A stretch of DNA of 34,219 nucleotides from an uncultured beta proteobacterium (lineage in GTDB: Bacteria; Pseudomonadota; Gammaproteobacteria; Burkholderiales; Burkholderiaceae): assembly GCA_903826775.1 (NCBI GenBank), contig CAIKFU010000103.1, forward strand, positions 1 to 34,219, read 5' to 3'. Under the pieces are notes generated by a model, which saw only the letters and a program-made list of their open reading frames with translations, ran no database searches and was not told where the DNA came from. Of the stretch, positions 1 to 8,421 are shown piece after piece (within the stretch, counting starts at the first letter, position 1; each line of letters opens with the position of its first letter). Both the position numbers and the translations under genes were made by a program.

Positions 1-34
1 CAGTCCTCTGCTCTACCGACTGAGCTACCAGGCC
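1..34 (-). tRNA. tRNA, probably tRNA-Phe (GAA), 5' part only
   Basis: Read on the minus strand, the sequence begins GGCCTGG (acceptor stem), continues through a canonical D-arm (TAGCTCAGTCGGTAGAGC) and ends at the anticodon-stem strand GAGGA-CT-G. The first anticodon base would be G. The anticodon, T-arm and 3' end lie outside the window. A GGCC acceptor start with an AGAGGACTG anticodon arm matches what I know of betaproteobacterial tRNA-Phe, but tRNA-Asn also has GGACTG at this place, so the amino-acid identity is an inference. Confidence 0.75.
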
Positions 35-44
35 AAGATGGCAA

Positions 45-72
45 ATTATAAATGAAACTCAAGATTTACCAA
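45..72 (-). promoter_or_regulatory. sigma70-type promoter of the tRNA gene
   Basis: On the minus strand a perfect TATAAT (-10, 45-50) lies 10 nt before the tRNA 5' end. It is preceded, after a 16-nt spacer, by TTGGTA (67-72), a 4-of-6 match to the -35 consensus. Position and spacing fit a promoter driving the partial tRNA gene. Confidence 0.6.
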
Positions 73-652
73 TAAATGGTCCGGCCAACTTGCGAAGGTC
101 TTGGTATATTTACATGCTTTTTCATTGAAAGAGCTCTTTTCCCTTTGTTTGCTGATTTAATCTCTTCAATGCCGTACTTCTACCCTAGAATTTGAATGCT
201 TTTGCCAAATCCAAGCTTTTTGCATTTACAACTCTAGATATATGGTCTCTTTTTTCCAACTGAAGATTTAAAACGAGAGTTGCAAATAAGGCTTCATTCC
301 AGCCAAGGACGTCTCTCTCGAGTCCTCCGCTCACAATATGCAGCTAAAACTTGCTGCCCGTGGTTTTAATCTCAGTGAATTCACTTTTCTAAATTGAATT
401 GAAGGAGTCTAGCTCATTCCTGTTCGTGACAACGAATGCCCCATGCCATTTGCTAACGGCAACGGTGCAACCAAATTAGCCGTTAGAGTAAGTGTGCCGG
501 GTGAGTTTTTTGAATGCCTTGGCGCGCATTACTTCTAGATGCCGCTTCTACTTAGGAGAGCAAAGCATAAACTGCCATTTTGCTCATTGCCCTCAAGAAA
601 ATTGGTTTTCCTACAATCCCGATGGTCAATGGCCACTTGAATAAAAGACAGA
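73..652. other. gene-free stretch, possible eroded coding remnants
   Basis: No intact gene is visible in this stretch of about 580 bp. Several short open segments read like protein but are broken by stops and frame changes. On the plus strand there is a 41-codon segment at 413-535 containing RDNECPMPFANGNG. A 50-codon segment at 492-641 ends in YNPDGQWPLE before a TAA. On the minus strand there is a 52-codon segment at 188-343 ending in LDLAKAFKF before a TAG. None has a convincing start or a family I recognise, and the coding strand cannot be settled by eye. A degraded gene is more likely than a functional small protein. Confidence 0.35.
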
Positions 653-1348
653 CTATTCGCCCTTATTTCGCGAGGTATCAATACCTAGCGCCTTTAATTT
701 TCTATACAAATGTGTTCTTTCAAGACCGGTATATTCTGAAATCTTTGTCATGCTACCGCCCATAATCAGCATCTGATGTTCAAAATAGGCCTTTTCAAAA
801 AGATCACGAGCCTCTCGTAACGGCAAATCGAAATAGGTTTTTGCTATGCCACTAATATACCCACCATCCTGCTGAACAGAAACAGCCTGGGTTGCCTTTT
901 CTAATGGCGAGTTAGCCTTAATTTGTGCACTACTGGCGGCTTGAACAGAATTCAAACGCCCTTCAGTCGGCTCAAAATGCTTTGGAATGCTTTCCAGCGC
1001 TTTATTAATTGTTTTTAACAATTTTTGCAGGGCAATTGGCTTTTCCAGAAAATTTAAGGCGCCAATCCGAGTTGCCTCCACAGCAGTATCAATGGTGGCA
1101 TGACCAGACATCATCACAACCGGCATCGTTAGCTGCCCGGTATTGGACCACTCCTTTAACAAAGTGATCCCATCGGTATCGGGCATCCAAATATCCAATA
1201 GCACCAAATCGGGTCGCATCTGTTCGCGCACATTTCGAGCTTGTATTGCACTTTCAGCGCAATACACAGTATGACCTTCATCCGTCAAGATTTCATTTAG
1301 AAGCTCACGAATTCCCATTTCATCATCAACAACCAGAATGCTAGCCAT
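653..1348 (-). CDS. ntrX: NtrX-like response regulator, short form without AAA+ domain
   Basis: This 231-aa protein is probably the cytoplasmic partner of the sensor kinase encoded 2 nt upstream. Residues 2-120 form a receiver domain with the acidic pair D8-D9, phosphoacceptor D52 (LVLLDIWMPD), the MMSGHA switch segment and K103 in FLEKPI. A linker of about 70 residues leads to a C-terminal Fis-type helix-turn-helix at about 195-225 (ISEYTGLERTHLYRKLKALG). Classical NtrX of alphaproteobacteria is about 450 aa, with a sigma54-activating AAA+ ATPase between these domains. No Walker or GAFTGA motif is present here, and the frame is uninterrupted, so this is not a simple frameshift. It should therefore act as a DNA-binding switch and not as a sigma54 activator. 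Assignment rests on the NtrY neighbour. It is the last gene of the minus-strand unit. Confidence 0.85.
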   Translation of the reverse strand: MASILVVDDEMGIRELLNEILTDEGHTVYCAESAIQARNVREQMRPDLVLLDIWMPDTDGITLLKEWSNTGQLTMPVVMMSGHATIDTAVEATRIGALNFLEKPIALQKLLKTINKALESIPKHFEPTEGRLNSVQAASSAQIKANSPLEKATQAVSVQQDGGYISGIAKTYFDLPLREARDLFEKAYFEHQMLIMGGSMTKISEYTGLERTHLYRKLKALGIDTSRNKGE

Positions 1349-1350
1349 AG

Positions 1351-3684
1351 CTATATCACCTCTTTTGCTAGATTCATAAACAAAATTGAAATCTGCGCGC
1401 CATTCACTTCTTCTCCATTCATACGATTATGAATTTCTATTTTGGCACCATGATCATCAACAATTTTTTTCACCACCGCTAAACCCAAACCCGTTCCCTT
1501 GCTTTTAGATGTTATATACGGTTCAAACGCTCTTGCCAATATCTTAGCTGGAAATCCCGTTCCTGAATCGGTTATTGTCAAACGAACTGCAATTTGTTGA
1601 ATGCCGTTCGCTTCGCCATAGGGAACTTTCTCGGTTTTTACTTCAACAGCCGCGTTTTTATTTTTACCTTCCAAGGTTGCATCTTGAGCATTCTGCAGTA
1701 AATTATGAATGACTTGCCGTAATTGCGTTGAATCGCCCATGATATTGGGGCAAGAAAAATCCAATAGGGTGCTGATAGAGCTACCTTCATATAACACCAA
1801 AATTTCTTCGATTAAGGTATTTATAGAAACAGGCTTTAATTGAGAACTTGGCGTCTTGGCAAAATCTCGAAAATCATTCACCATCTCCTTCATTGCCTGT
1901 ACCTGACCAATGATGGTTGCAGTGCTACGATTAATCATCTCTTCTTGCTCTGGATTTAATTTACCAATTAACTTCTGCTGCAATCTCTCTGCAGATAATT
2001 GAATGGGCGTCAGTGGATTCTTAATTTCATGGGCTAGACGCCTTGCCACCTCGCTCCAGGCAATTGAACGCTGAGCGCTTACCACGTCGGTAATATCATC
2101 GAAAACAATCATTCGCAGGTCAGGGGCAATCTGAGTACCGCGCACAAACAAGGTAACACCCAATTCATTTTCAAACTCGTTTGTGGAATGCAATTGAACC
2201 TGCTTTTGCCAAACTGTGGCCTCTTTTTGGGTTTTAACCTTGACTCCTAAAGTATCAGGTTGTTTTTGGCCTGCTACAGCAACATGCATTGTCGCAAAAC
2301 CCTCGCGAATCACCCCTTCAAATTCGGTTAATGCCGGAATTGAGCTCAATGGGTATCCATCAAGGCGCGTTAAATCTTGGCCAAAAATTCTATCAGCGCC
2401 TGCATTACTTGAAACCACGTTAAAGTTTTGATCAAAAATGCAAACACCTGCTGTTAAGTTTCCTAAAACCGTTTCTAAGAAGGTTTTGGACTCCTGCAAA
2501 GAATTTCGAGTATCAAGCAATTGACGAGTCATTTGGTTAAATTGCCGCGTCAACATGCCGAGCTCGTCCCCCGTATCCAATTCGGGTTTTGGTGATAAAT
2601 CGCCCTGAGCTACAGCTTGCGTTCCTTTGAGCAACATTAGCAAAGGACGGGCCAGTTGCCTGCCTAAAATTAAGGCTAAAGTAACCGCTACAAATAGCGC
2701 AAAGAATAAGGTTAATGTGAGGGTCCCAATGTACATTTTACGCAACCCAGTCCGGCCCAAAGCCTTCTCTTGATAGTCGCTATACGCCGCCTGAACGGCT
2801 AAGGTATTTTTGGTAATCCCCTCCGGTACCATTTTTATTAATTGCAGATACCAGAGCTCCTTCTGGGATTGCAAATTTAATCCAAAGCCATGAATATTAG
2901 ATGCCTTTTCCTGAACCAAAGGAATAACTGCACGTAGCCGGTAGGATTGTTGGCTATCGGCGCCTTGAGGTTCTTCGATATAACTAGCGCCATTAACTCT
3001 GGCTGCTTGATTCATGACGTCTTGATTTGGTGGAGCAGCTCGACTCTGTAGCATGTTGCCAGATGTTGCAGTGGCAACAACCAATTGACGACCATTAAAA
3101 ATCGTAATTTCTTGAATCCCAAATTGATCCCGCATGCGTGACAGCAATAATGTCAACTCAGCAGGGCTTGCATTGTTAGGTAAACCCTGAATTTGATTGG
3201 CAATGATTCGCCCATCGTCCTGCAACTCTTGTAATGAAGCGCTAAGGGTTGCTCGACCCAGTTCCAGACCAGCCTCCAAAGCCTGCTCCACTTTGACATC
3301 AAACCAGGTTTCTATGCTCCGGGAGACAAACTGCCAAGAAACACCATACAAAATCAGTCCAGGGACTACCCCGACCAACCCAAATATCATGGCAAGCTTC
3401 GCAATTAATCGAGTACCAAATCGTTTTTTTCGCCAACGAATTGCGATGACAACCATTAACACCAGAATGACTAAGGTCAAACAAATACCAACCACTGCGT
3501 TGGCGGCGTATAACCAAATAAAGTACTTGTCAAAAAATTCAGTATTGGACGATGCCGTCGATAACAAAATTAACAATACCAACGCCACTCCACCGGTAAT
3601 GGCTGTTGCCATGGGCAAGGCGTATGCCTTCATCGTGTTTTTTTCAAAAAACACCCGTCGCGAAGATGCAAGACGATCCTTCAT
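1351..3684 (-). CDS. ntrY: NtrY-type membrane sensor histidine kinase
   Basis: This 777-aa sensor kinase should sit in the inner membrane and phosphorylate the adjacent NtrX-like regulator. Three hydrophobic helices (about 25-45, 52-80, 93-115) precede a periplasmic region of about 200 residues. A fourth helix (about 318-340), a HAMP segment (GDELGMLTRQFNQM) and a PAS domain (about 400-540) follow. The HisKA motif is ARRLAHEIKNPLTP with phospho-acceptor H552. The ATPase domain shows an N box (HNLLQNAQDA), a G1 box (DSGTGFP) and a G2 box (GTGLGLAVVKKI). A start at 3732 is also open, but ATG at 3684 forms an ATGA overlap with the stop of the preceding gene, the same junction style used upstream, so I chose it. 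The NtrYX family is linked to nitrogen or redox control in other bacteria; the signal here is unknown. Confidence 0.93.
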   Translation of the reverse strand: MKDRLASSRRVFFEKNTMKAYALPMATAITGGVALVLLILLSTASSNTEFFDKYFIWLYAANAVVGICLTLVILVLMVVIAIRWRKKRFGTRLIAKLAMIFGLVGVVPGLILYGVSWQFVSRSIETWFDVKVEQALEAGLELGRATLSASLQELQDDGRIIANQIQGLPNNASPAELTLLLSRMRDQFGIQEITIFNGRQLVVATATSGNMLQSRAAPPNQDVMNQAARVNGASYIEEPQGADSQQSYRLRAVIPLVQEKASNIHGFGLNLQSQKELWYLQLIKMVPEGITKNTLAVQAAYSDYQEKALGRTGLRKMYIGTLTLTLFFALFVAVTLALILGRQLARPLLMLLKGTQAVAQGDLSPKPELDTGDELGMLTRQFNQMTRQLLDTRNSLQESKTFLETVLGNLTAGVCIFDQNFNVVSSNAGADRIFGQDLTRLDGYPLSSIPALTEFEGVIREGFATMHVAVAGQKQPDTLGVKVKTQKEATVWQKQVQLHSTNEFENELGVTLFVRGTQIAPDLRMIVFDDITDVVSAQRSIAWSEVARRLAHEIKNPLTPIQLSAERLQQKLIGKLNPEQEEMINRSTATIIGQVQAMKEMVNDFRDFAKTPSSQLKPVSINTLIEEILVLYEGSSISTLLDFSCPNIMGDSTQLRQVIHNLLQNAQDATLEGKNKNAAVEVKTEKVPYGEANGIQQIAVRLTITDSGTGFPAKILARAFEPYITSKSKGTGLGLAVVKKIVDDHGAKIEIHNRMNGEEVNGAQISILFMNLAKEVI

Positions 3685-4265
3685 CGTTTTACGATATTTT
3701 GACCATTGGGTGCAAAAGGAAAGCGCAACCAATCACTAGAGACATTCCAGTCTCGATTGTTAAGGGCGTTAACTTGAAATGGTTTTGGTAGCTTACTTAA
3801 GTCCAAAGTCATTCTCAAGGACGCTGTATACGATTTGCTTGGATCAATCAAACCGTTTTCTATTACATGCCATCCCCCAATGCTTCCCACTGCTTGCAAT
3901 GCTTCAGAGATGGTCTGAGCAGAAAACGTAAACCCTTCCGAAGCAATCCGAAATTGTTTGGTTAGTGGCTGGTATGACAACCTGGTTTGTCTTTGCAAGA
4001 TCGCCGGTTTTTCATCAAACCAATACCAACGTGAGCGACTCAACTCAAATTCTGTTTGAAAATAAAGAACCACGCCTTTTTGCACGGCATCTTCAAGGCC
4101 AGGCGACAACTCTATCTGAAATGCAGCATTTAACAGCCATTCGTTATCAATCCGCTCTAGTTCAACAGACTTGACCTGAATCCCTTCGGCCCAACTGATG
4201 GGTGCAGTGAATACTCCAACCACCATCAGACAAAGGAAAATTAGGCCTTTAATTCTACGATTCAT
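3681..4265 (-). CDS. DUF4390 domain secreted protein
   Basis: A 194-aa protein with an N-terminal signal peptide: basic MNRRIK, a hydrophobic stretch, then a probable cleavage after SWA near residue 26. The remainder is soluble and beta-rich in appearance, and matches the DUF4390 pattern that commonly precedes ntrY in betaproteobacteria (known from the family's usual gene neighbourhood). Its function is not established. It overlaps rsmB upstream and ntrY downstream by ATGA junctions, so translation of the three is likely coupled. An extracytoplasmic protein fixed next to a kinase with a large periplasmic sensor region could modulate that sensor, but this is inference only. Confidence 0.8.
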   Translation of the reverse strand: MNRRIKGLIFLCLMVVGVFTAPISWAEGIQVKSVELERIDNEWLLNAAFQIELSPGLEDAVQKGVVLYFQTEFELSRSRWYWFDEKPAILQRQTRLSYQPLTKQFRIASEGFTFSAQTISEALQAVGSIGGWHVIENGLIDPSKSYTASLRMTLDLSKLPKPFQVNALNNRDWNVSSDWLRFPFAPNGQNIVKR

Positions 4266-5578
4266 GTCCCATTTTTCTTAAATAAGGCATAGTAAAAACC
4301 ATCGTGGGTTCCTGTTGGGGTAATCTGGCCGGGGGATCTTAATCGTAATACATTACTGTGTCTGCCCTCAAACCATATTGCCTGGTCCTCGCCCTCTTGT
4401 GGAAATATCGAACAAGTTACGTACAGCAGTAAACCATCCGGCTTCAGCATTCTCCAAGCTTGTTGCAGTAATTCCCGCTGCCGATCCTGCAAACCCTTTA
4501 TATCACTTTCTCGTCTTAAAAAAGGAATGTCAGGGTGGCGCCCAACAATACCGGAAGCAGAACAGGGTGCGTCCAACAAAATCTTATCAAAAAGCCTACC
4601 ATCCCACCAATCGGCTTTTGAGGCATCACCATGCTGAATGCTGACCAATTGTGAATTCAGCCGCATTCTCTCTAGATTCCCACCAATTTTCCCTAGTCGC
4701 GTTGCATCTATATCTAGTGCTAGCAGTTCAATATCCGCCAACTCCAACAAATGGGCTGATTTGCCTCCTGGCGCTGAACAAGCATCCAAAATCCTTTCTC
4801 CTGGCTGCGGATTAAGCAAAACTGCCGCCATTTGTGCTCCAGCATCTTGTACGGAAGCTAATCCACCATAAAAACCTGGCAAGCTAGAAACAGGCACGGG
4901 CGTACCTAAACAAAGTGCCGCCTCTAAAGGTACGCCTCCTATCTCATCGATAGTTTCAGACTGAATTCCAACCTCATTTAGTAACTCTTGATATTTATCC
5001 CGACTAATTTGTCGTAAATTCACCCGCAGCGTTAATGGGGATCGTTGTGCCTGTTGAATGCTGATTGACTGCCAAGTTAGCGGGTAGTTTCTCTTAAGAT
5101 TCCTTTGCCACCATACCGGGAAGAACATTGGATTTAACGTGGGGTCAAATAGGATGCCGTCTTTGGGTGACTGAACAAGAAGGCTAATTTTTCTTAATAC
5201 TGCATTGACTAGCCCTTTCGCATATTTTGTCTGTTCATATTCGTTACAAGCTTTCACCGCCTCATCAACAGTCGTATGGCTCGCATACCCTTTTTTATCT
5301 GCGTTGCCAGCCAAAAGCAAAGAAATTGCGACTACCAGCAAATATTCGACCTCTGGTGGAGGCGGTTTGGGGATAAACTCCTTAATCAGTTCATGCGATC
5401 TAATCCACTTGCGTAAAGCATCAAACGTTAAGCTTTGAACAATTGGCTTTTCATGAGGATCGAGTTGATCTAAAACCTCCGTTAAGGATCGTCCCGCAAT
5501 TACCTCACCGATCGCTTGCGCAGAAATGGTCACGGCTTGAGATAGTCGCAAACTGCGATGCTCTATTGGCTCTTGCAA
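4262..5578 (-). CDS. rsmB: 16S rRNA (cytosine-967-C5)-methyltransferase RsmB
   Basis: This 438-aa enzyme methylates C967 of 16S rRNA using S-adenosylmethionine. Residues about 10-145 resemble the NusB-like RNA-binding domain. The C-terminal half is a Rossmann methyltransferase with the SAM loop DACSAPGGKSAHLLEL. Of the two cysteines of the m5C family, C339 is in DAPCSASGIVGRHPD and C389 in VTCSIFPQEGE; the first of these normally promotes product release and the second is normally the nucleophile. Length is close to the E. coli protein (429 aa). Its stop overlaps the start of the DUF4390 gene (ATGA), and htpX ends 1 nt before its start. Confidence 0.96.
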   Translation of the reverse strand: MQEPIEHRSLRLSQAVTISAQAIGEVIAGRSLTEVLDQLDPHEKPIVQSLTFDALRKWIRSHELIKEFIPKPPPPEVEYLLVVAISLLLAGNADKKGYASHTTVDEAVKACNEYEQTKYAKGLVNAVLRKISLLVQSPKDGILFDPTLNPMFFPVWWQRNLKRNYPLTWQSISIQQAQRSPLTLRVNLRQISRDKYQELLNEVGIQSETIDEIGGVPLEAALCLGTPVPVSSLPGFYGGLASVQDAGAQMAAVLLNPQPGERILDACSAPGGKSAHLLELADIELLALDIDATRLGKIGGNLERMRLNSQLVSIQHGDASKADWWDGRLFDKILLDAPCSASGIVGRHPDIPFLRRESDIKGLQDRQRELLQQAWRMLKPDGLLLYVTCSIFPQEGEDQAIWFEGRHSNVLRLRSPGQITPTGTHDGFYYALFKKNGT

Positions 5579-5579
5579 A

Positions 5580-6446
5580 CTAAAGCACCTCCGGGTAAAC
5601 CCCGTTTTTCACCATCGCCATTAACCGAGACACTCGCTCTTCTGTCGGAGGGTGTGTTGAAAATAATTGCGCTAAACCGGTACCTGATAAAGGGTTCAAG
5701 ATCATCATCTGGGCTGTTTCAGGGTGATTTTGAACAGCTTGAAATGGAATTGCCTGTGCAAATTGATGAATTTTCTGCAAGGCAATCGCCAATGCCTCAG
5801 GATCCTGTGCGATTTCTGCGCCGCCACGATCCGCTTCATATTCTCTCGCTCGAGAAATCGTCATTTGAATTAAGCTTGCTGCAATCGGGGCCAAAATCGC
5901 CACCATGATTCCTGCCATGGGATTTGTTGGGCGACCTTCTGAATCTCGGCCACTAAAAAACATTGCAAAGTTTGCTAAAGCCGAAATTGCGCCCGCCATG
6001 GTTGCTGCAACCGTTGAAATTAATACATCCCTATGCTTAATATGGGCAAGTTCATGGGCCATTACCCCGCGTAATTCACGCTCAGAAAGAATCTTTAAAA
6101 TTCCCGTTGTTGCCGCTACAGAGGCATGCTCCGGATCACGGCCGGTCGCAAATGCATTAGGTGCTTCTTCGTTTATTAAAAATACTTTGGGCATTGGTAA
6201 TCCCGCCTTCTCAGCTAGATCTCGTATGGCTGCATAAAACTGAGGAGCCGATTTTTCATCAATCTGCTGCGCATTCGTCATTTTTAGCACCATGGTATCC
6301 GAATACCAATAGCTGAAAAAATTCATCCCACATGCCATCAATAAGGCCAACAACATTCCCTGTTGCCCGCCAAGCATCCCTCCAACCACAATGAAAAGCG
6401 CTGTTATTGCAGCCATTAAGATGGCTGTTTTTACAAAATTAAACAT
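5580..6446 (-). CDS. htpX: membrane zinc metalloprotease HtpX
   Basis: This 288-aa inner-membrane M48 peptidase takes part in quality control of membrane proteins. Two N-terminal hydrophobic helices (about 5-22 and 27-47) and further hydrophobic segments around 145-160 and 175-195 match HtpX topology. The zinc site is [10 protein letters not shown] with H131, E132 and H135; the third ligand is expected to be the glutamate in REYEADRGG. The motif [12 protein letters not shown] before the active site is typical of the family. Length is normal. It lies between fmt (42 nt upstream) and rsmB (1 nt downstream) in the same orientation. Confidence 0.96.
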   Translation of the reverse strand: MFNFVKTAILMAAITALFIVVGGMLGGQQGMLLALLMACGMNFFSYWYSDTMVLKMTNAQQIDEKSAPQFYAAIRDLAEKAGLPMPKVFLINEEAPNAFATGRDPEHASVAATTGILKILSERELRGVMAHELAHIKHRDVLISTVAATMAGAISALANFAMFFSGRDSEGRPTNPMAGIMVAILAPIAASLIQMTISRAREYEADRGGAEIAQDPEALAIALQKIHQFAQAIPFQAVQNHPETAQMMILNPLSGTGLAQLFSTHPPTEERVSRLMAMVKNGVYPEVL

Positions 6447-6488
6447 CGCAACCCTTTATTTATTCAACTTTGAAGTCTTAATATATTC

Positions 6489-7499
6489 CTACTGGAAAAT
6501 GATGGGGCTTAGTCCCGGGCTATTTTGTTCAGCTTCAAGCCATATTCGGGAGGCAATTTTCCTGCCGCCCGGTTTTTGTACCTCAAGCACTTCCAAAACC
6601 CCCTCTGCACATTCCACCACAACGCCCTCAATTCCATAGCCCAATACTGCCCCAGGTCTACCCAATTTCATTGTTTCCCACTTCGCCTGCTCTGCCTCAG
6701 AAAGCTGTCTTGACCTCCACAATTTCAAAAAATCGTTGCCTATTCGGCTACTTGCCCCTGGAAATGGATTTAAGGCGCGAATTTTATTATCGATAGCCTG
6801 TGCACTCATCAACCAATTGATGCTGGCTTCGCTCTTAAGAATTTTTTGGGCATATGTCACACCCTCTATTGGTTGCGTCTCTTTAAAAAAATCAGGATTT
6901 TGAGCAATGGAATGTAAGCACTGAATAATTAATTCAGCGCCAACGATTGCCAGTTTGTCGTGTAACGTGCTGCTGGTTTCATCTGGGGCAATATCAACCG
7001 ATTTACGAAGAACCATCCCACCCGTATCCAAACCTGCATCCATTTTCATTACGGTGACCCCTGTCTCAATATCACCCGCCTCTATTGCGCGCTGAATAGG
7101 AGCTGCGCCACGCCATCGTGGCAACAAGGACGCATGAATATTCAAACACCCATGGCGCCCGTTTTGCTCAGAAATATCTAAAAAATCTTGGGGAAGTATT
7201 AGTCCATAAGCAACCACCACCATCACATCAAAATCAATGCTAGCTAGTGTCTGATACACCTCTTCCGCTTGGGCGCGTTTTATTATGTCGGGGTTATTGC
7301 GCTTTAACGTTTCGGGTTGCAACACGGCAATCCCATAATGCAGTGCCCATTCTTTAACAGGGCTAGCATGAAGACGCATTCCGCGCCCTGAATTCCGGTC
7401 AGGCTGGGTAAGAACCAACACTACATCATGACCCGCCGCTTTGATTGCTTGCAAAGATTGAGCAGCAAAATCTGGGGTGCCGGCAAAAACCACCTTCAT
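6489..7499 (-). CDS. fmt: methionyl-tRNA formyltransferase
   Basis: This 336-aa enzyme formylates Met-tRNA(fMet) with 10-formyl-tetrahydrofolate before translation initiation. The N-terminal Rossmann domain starts MKVVFAGTPDFAAQSL. The catalytic loop LNIHASLLPRWRGAAPIQ carries N120 and H122, and the later aspartate is in VMKMDAGLDTGG. The C-terminal tRNA-binding domain covers roughly 220-336, including NPFPGA. Length is slightly above the usual 310-320 because of a few extra residues at the C terminus. The gene follows def by 11 nt, the usual pairing, so the enzymes that add and remove the formyl group are co-expressed. Confidence 0.96.
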   Translation of the reverse strand: MKVVFAGTPDFAAQSLQAIKAAGHDVVLVLTQPDRNSGRGMRLHASPVKEWALHYGIAVLQPETLKRNNPDIIKRAQAEEVYQTLASIDFDVMVVVAYGLILPQDFLDISEQNGRHGCLNIHASLLPRWRGAAPIQRAIEAGDIETGVTVMKMDAGLDTGGMVLRKSVDIAPDETSSTLHDKLAIVGAELIIQCLHSIAQNPDFFKETQPIEGVTYAQKILKSEASINWLMSAQAIDNKIRALNPFPGASSRIGNDFLKLWRSRQLSEAEQAKWETMKLGRPGAVLGYGIEGVVVECAEGVLEVLEVQKPGGRKIASRIWLEAEQNSPGLSPIIFQ

Positions 7500-7510
7500 G
7501 TTCTTCGCAC

Positions 7511-8026
7511 CTAAAACGGACTCGCTAATTCTTTGGCGCGCTTTTTCATTTTTAAAGATATACGACTTCTTTTGAGCAACGAAAGGTATTCCACAAAAAC
7601 CTTGCCTTCTAGGTGATCCATTTCATGTTGCAAGCAAACCGACAATAAACCATCGGCATCTAATTCAAAGCTATTGCCATTTAAATCTAAGGCCTTGATC
7701 CGGACTCGATCTGGGCGATCAACCTCGTCGTAATACTCAGGGACTGATAAGCAACCCTCGCGCCAAGACTTTTTTTCATCGCTCGCCCAAACCAGCTCCG
7801 GATTAATAAATACCATTAGCTCGTCTTGGCTTTCTGAAATATCAATAACAATAATGCGCTCATGCACATCAACCTGGGTAGCGGCTAACCCAACCCCAGG
7901 GGCCTCGTACATTGTCTCAGCCATATCTGCCACAATTTTTCTAGTGCGCGCGTCCACTTGCGCCACAGGTTTGGCCACTTTAAATAAACGAACATCAGGG
8001 TAACAAAGTACGGGTAATAGCGCCAT
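7511..8026 (-). CDS. def: peptide deformylase
   Basis: This 171-aa metallohydrolase removes the N-formyl group from nascent proteins. All three family motifs are present: GVGLAATQ (motif 1), EGCLSVPEY (motif 2, metal ligand C92) and QHEMDHLEG (motif 3, ligands H134 and H138 with catalytic E135). A TTG five codons upstream (8041) would add MDNSH. I prefer the ATG at 8026 because [11 protein letters not shown] matches the conserved deformylase N terminus. It is the first gene of the def-fmt-htpX-rsmB-DUF4390-ntrY-ntrX unit. Confidence 0.96.
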   Translation of the reverse strand: MALLPVLCYPDVRLFKVAKPVAQVDARTRKIVADMAETMYEAPGVGLAATQVDVHERIIVIDISESQDELMVFINPELVWASDEKKSWREGCLSVPEYYDEVDRPDRVRIKALDLNGNSFELDADGLLSVCLQHEMDHLEGKVFVEYLSLLKRSRISLKMKKRAKELASPF

Positions 8027-8041
8027 GTGAGAATTATCCAA

Positions 8042-8421
8042 CAGACTAATAAGAATGTCCTAAATTATGCACGTCTTGACACACAGTCTGCCCATCAAAA
8101 TAAATGCCTCACGACTAATCCTTTCTTCATTACAACTTATTGATTATTAAAGATTAAATTTTTAGAAATCCCAAGAAATGCGATAAGCTGCTTGCAGTAT
8201 TTTTGCTCCATATTTAGGCACTCAACCCAACCCATGACTCTTGATGGATTAGACAAATGCCCCCTAAATACCGCTTAAAAAATGAGCGAAAAATGCTAAT
8301 TTTGGACTTTTATTAATTTATCGGTTAATAATAAAAAAGAGGGTGAGGCGCTAAGTAGGGTTAAATTAGGCTTCTTTTCACTTAAGTAAATTCCTTAATC
8401 AGTTCAAATTTAGGCAAACGC
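8042..8421. other. intergenic gap between divergent def and topB
   Basis: An AT-rich gap of 380 bp with no convincing gene. The longest open segment I see is about 44 codons on the minus strand (ending ISKNLIFNNQ), without a plausible ribosome site or family match. The gap should hold the divergent promoters of the def unit and topB. In Ralstonia and Burkholderia, as I remember the gene order, dprA and smg lie between def and topB; no recognisable trace of either is left here. Confidence 0.5.
8302..8331 (+). promoter_or_regulatory. possible topB promoter with AT-rich inverted repeat
   Basis: TTGGAC at 8302-8307 could act as a -35 box, followed at 17-18 nt by a weak TAATAA -10. A perfect 7-bp inverted repeat, TTATTAA (8310-8316) and TTAATAA (8325-8331), spans the spacer and the -10. 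Such an arrangement would suit a repressor site, but AT-rich repeats of this length can arise by chance. Confidence 0.25.

Noticed and set aside
580..765. A 61-codon plus-strand frame overlapping the ntrX end
   Set aside because: Half of it is antisense to the conserved ntrX HTH; it is not supported as a gene, though its start region lies in the possible remnant.
653..1348. NtrX shortness explained as a frameshifted or truncated gene
   Set aside because: The frame is continuous from receiver to Fis-type HTH, and there is no leftover AAA+ sequence in any frame, so the short architecture appears genuine.
3197..3739. A 180-codon open frame on the plus strand opposite ntrY
   Set aside because: It is antisense to the conserved N-terminal part of NtrY, has low-complexity composition and no recognisable motif or ribosome site.
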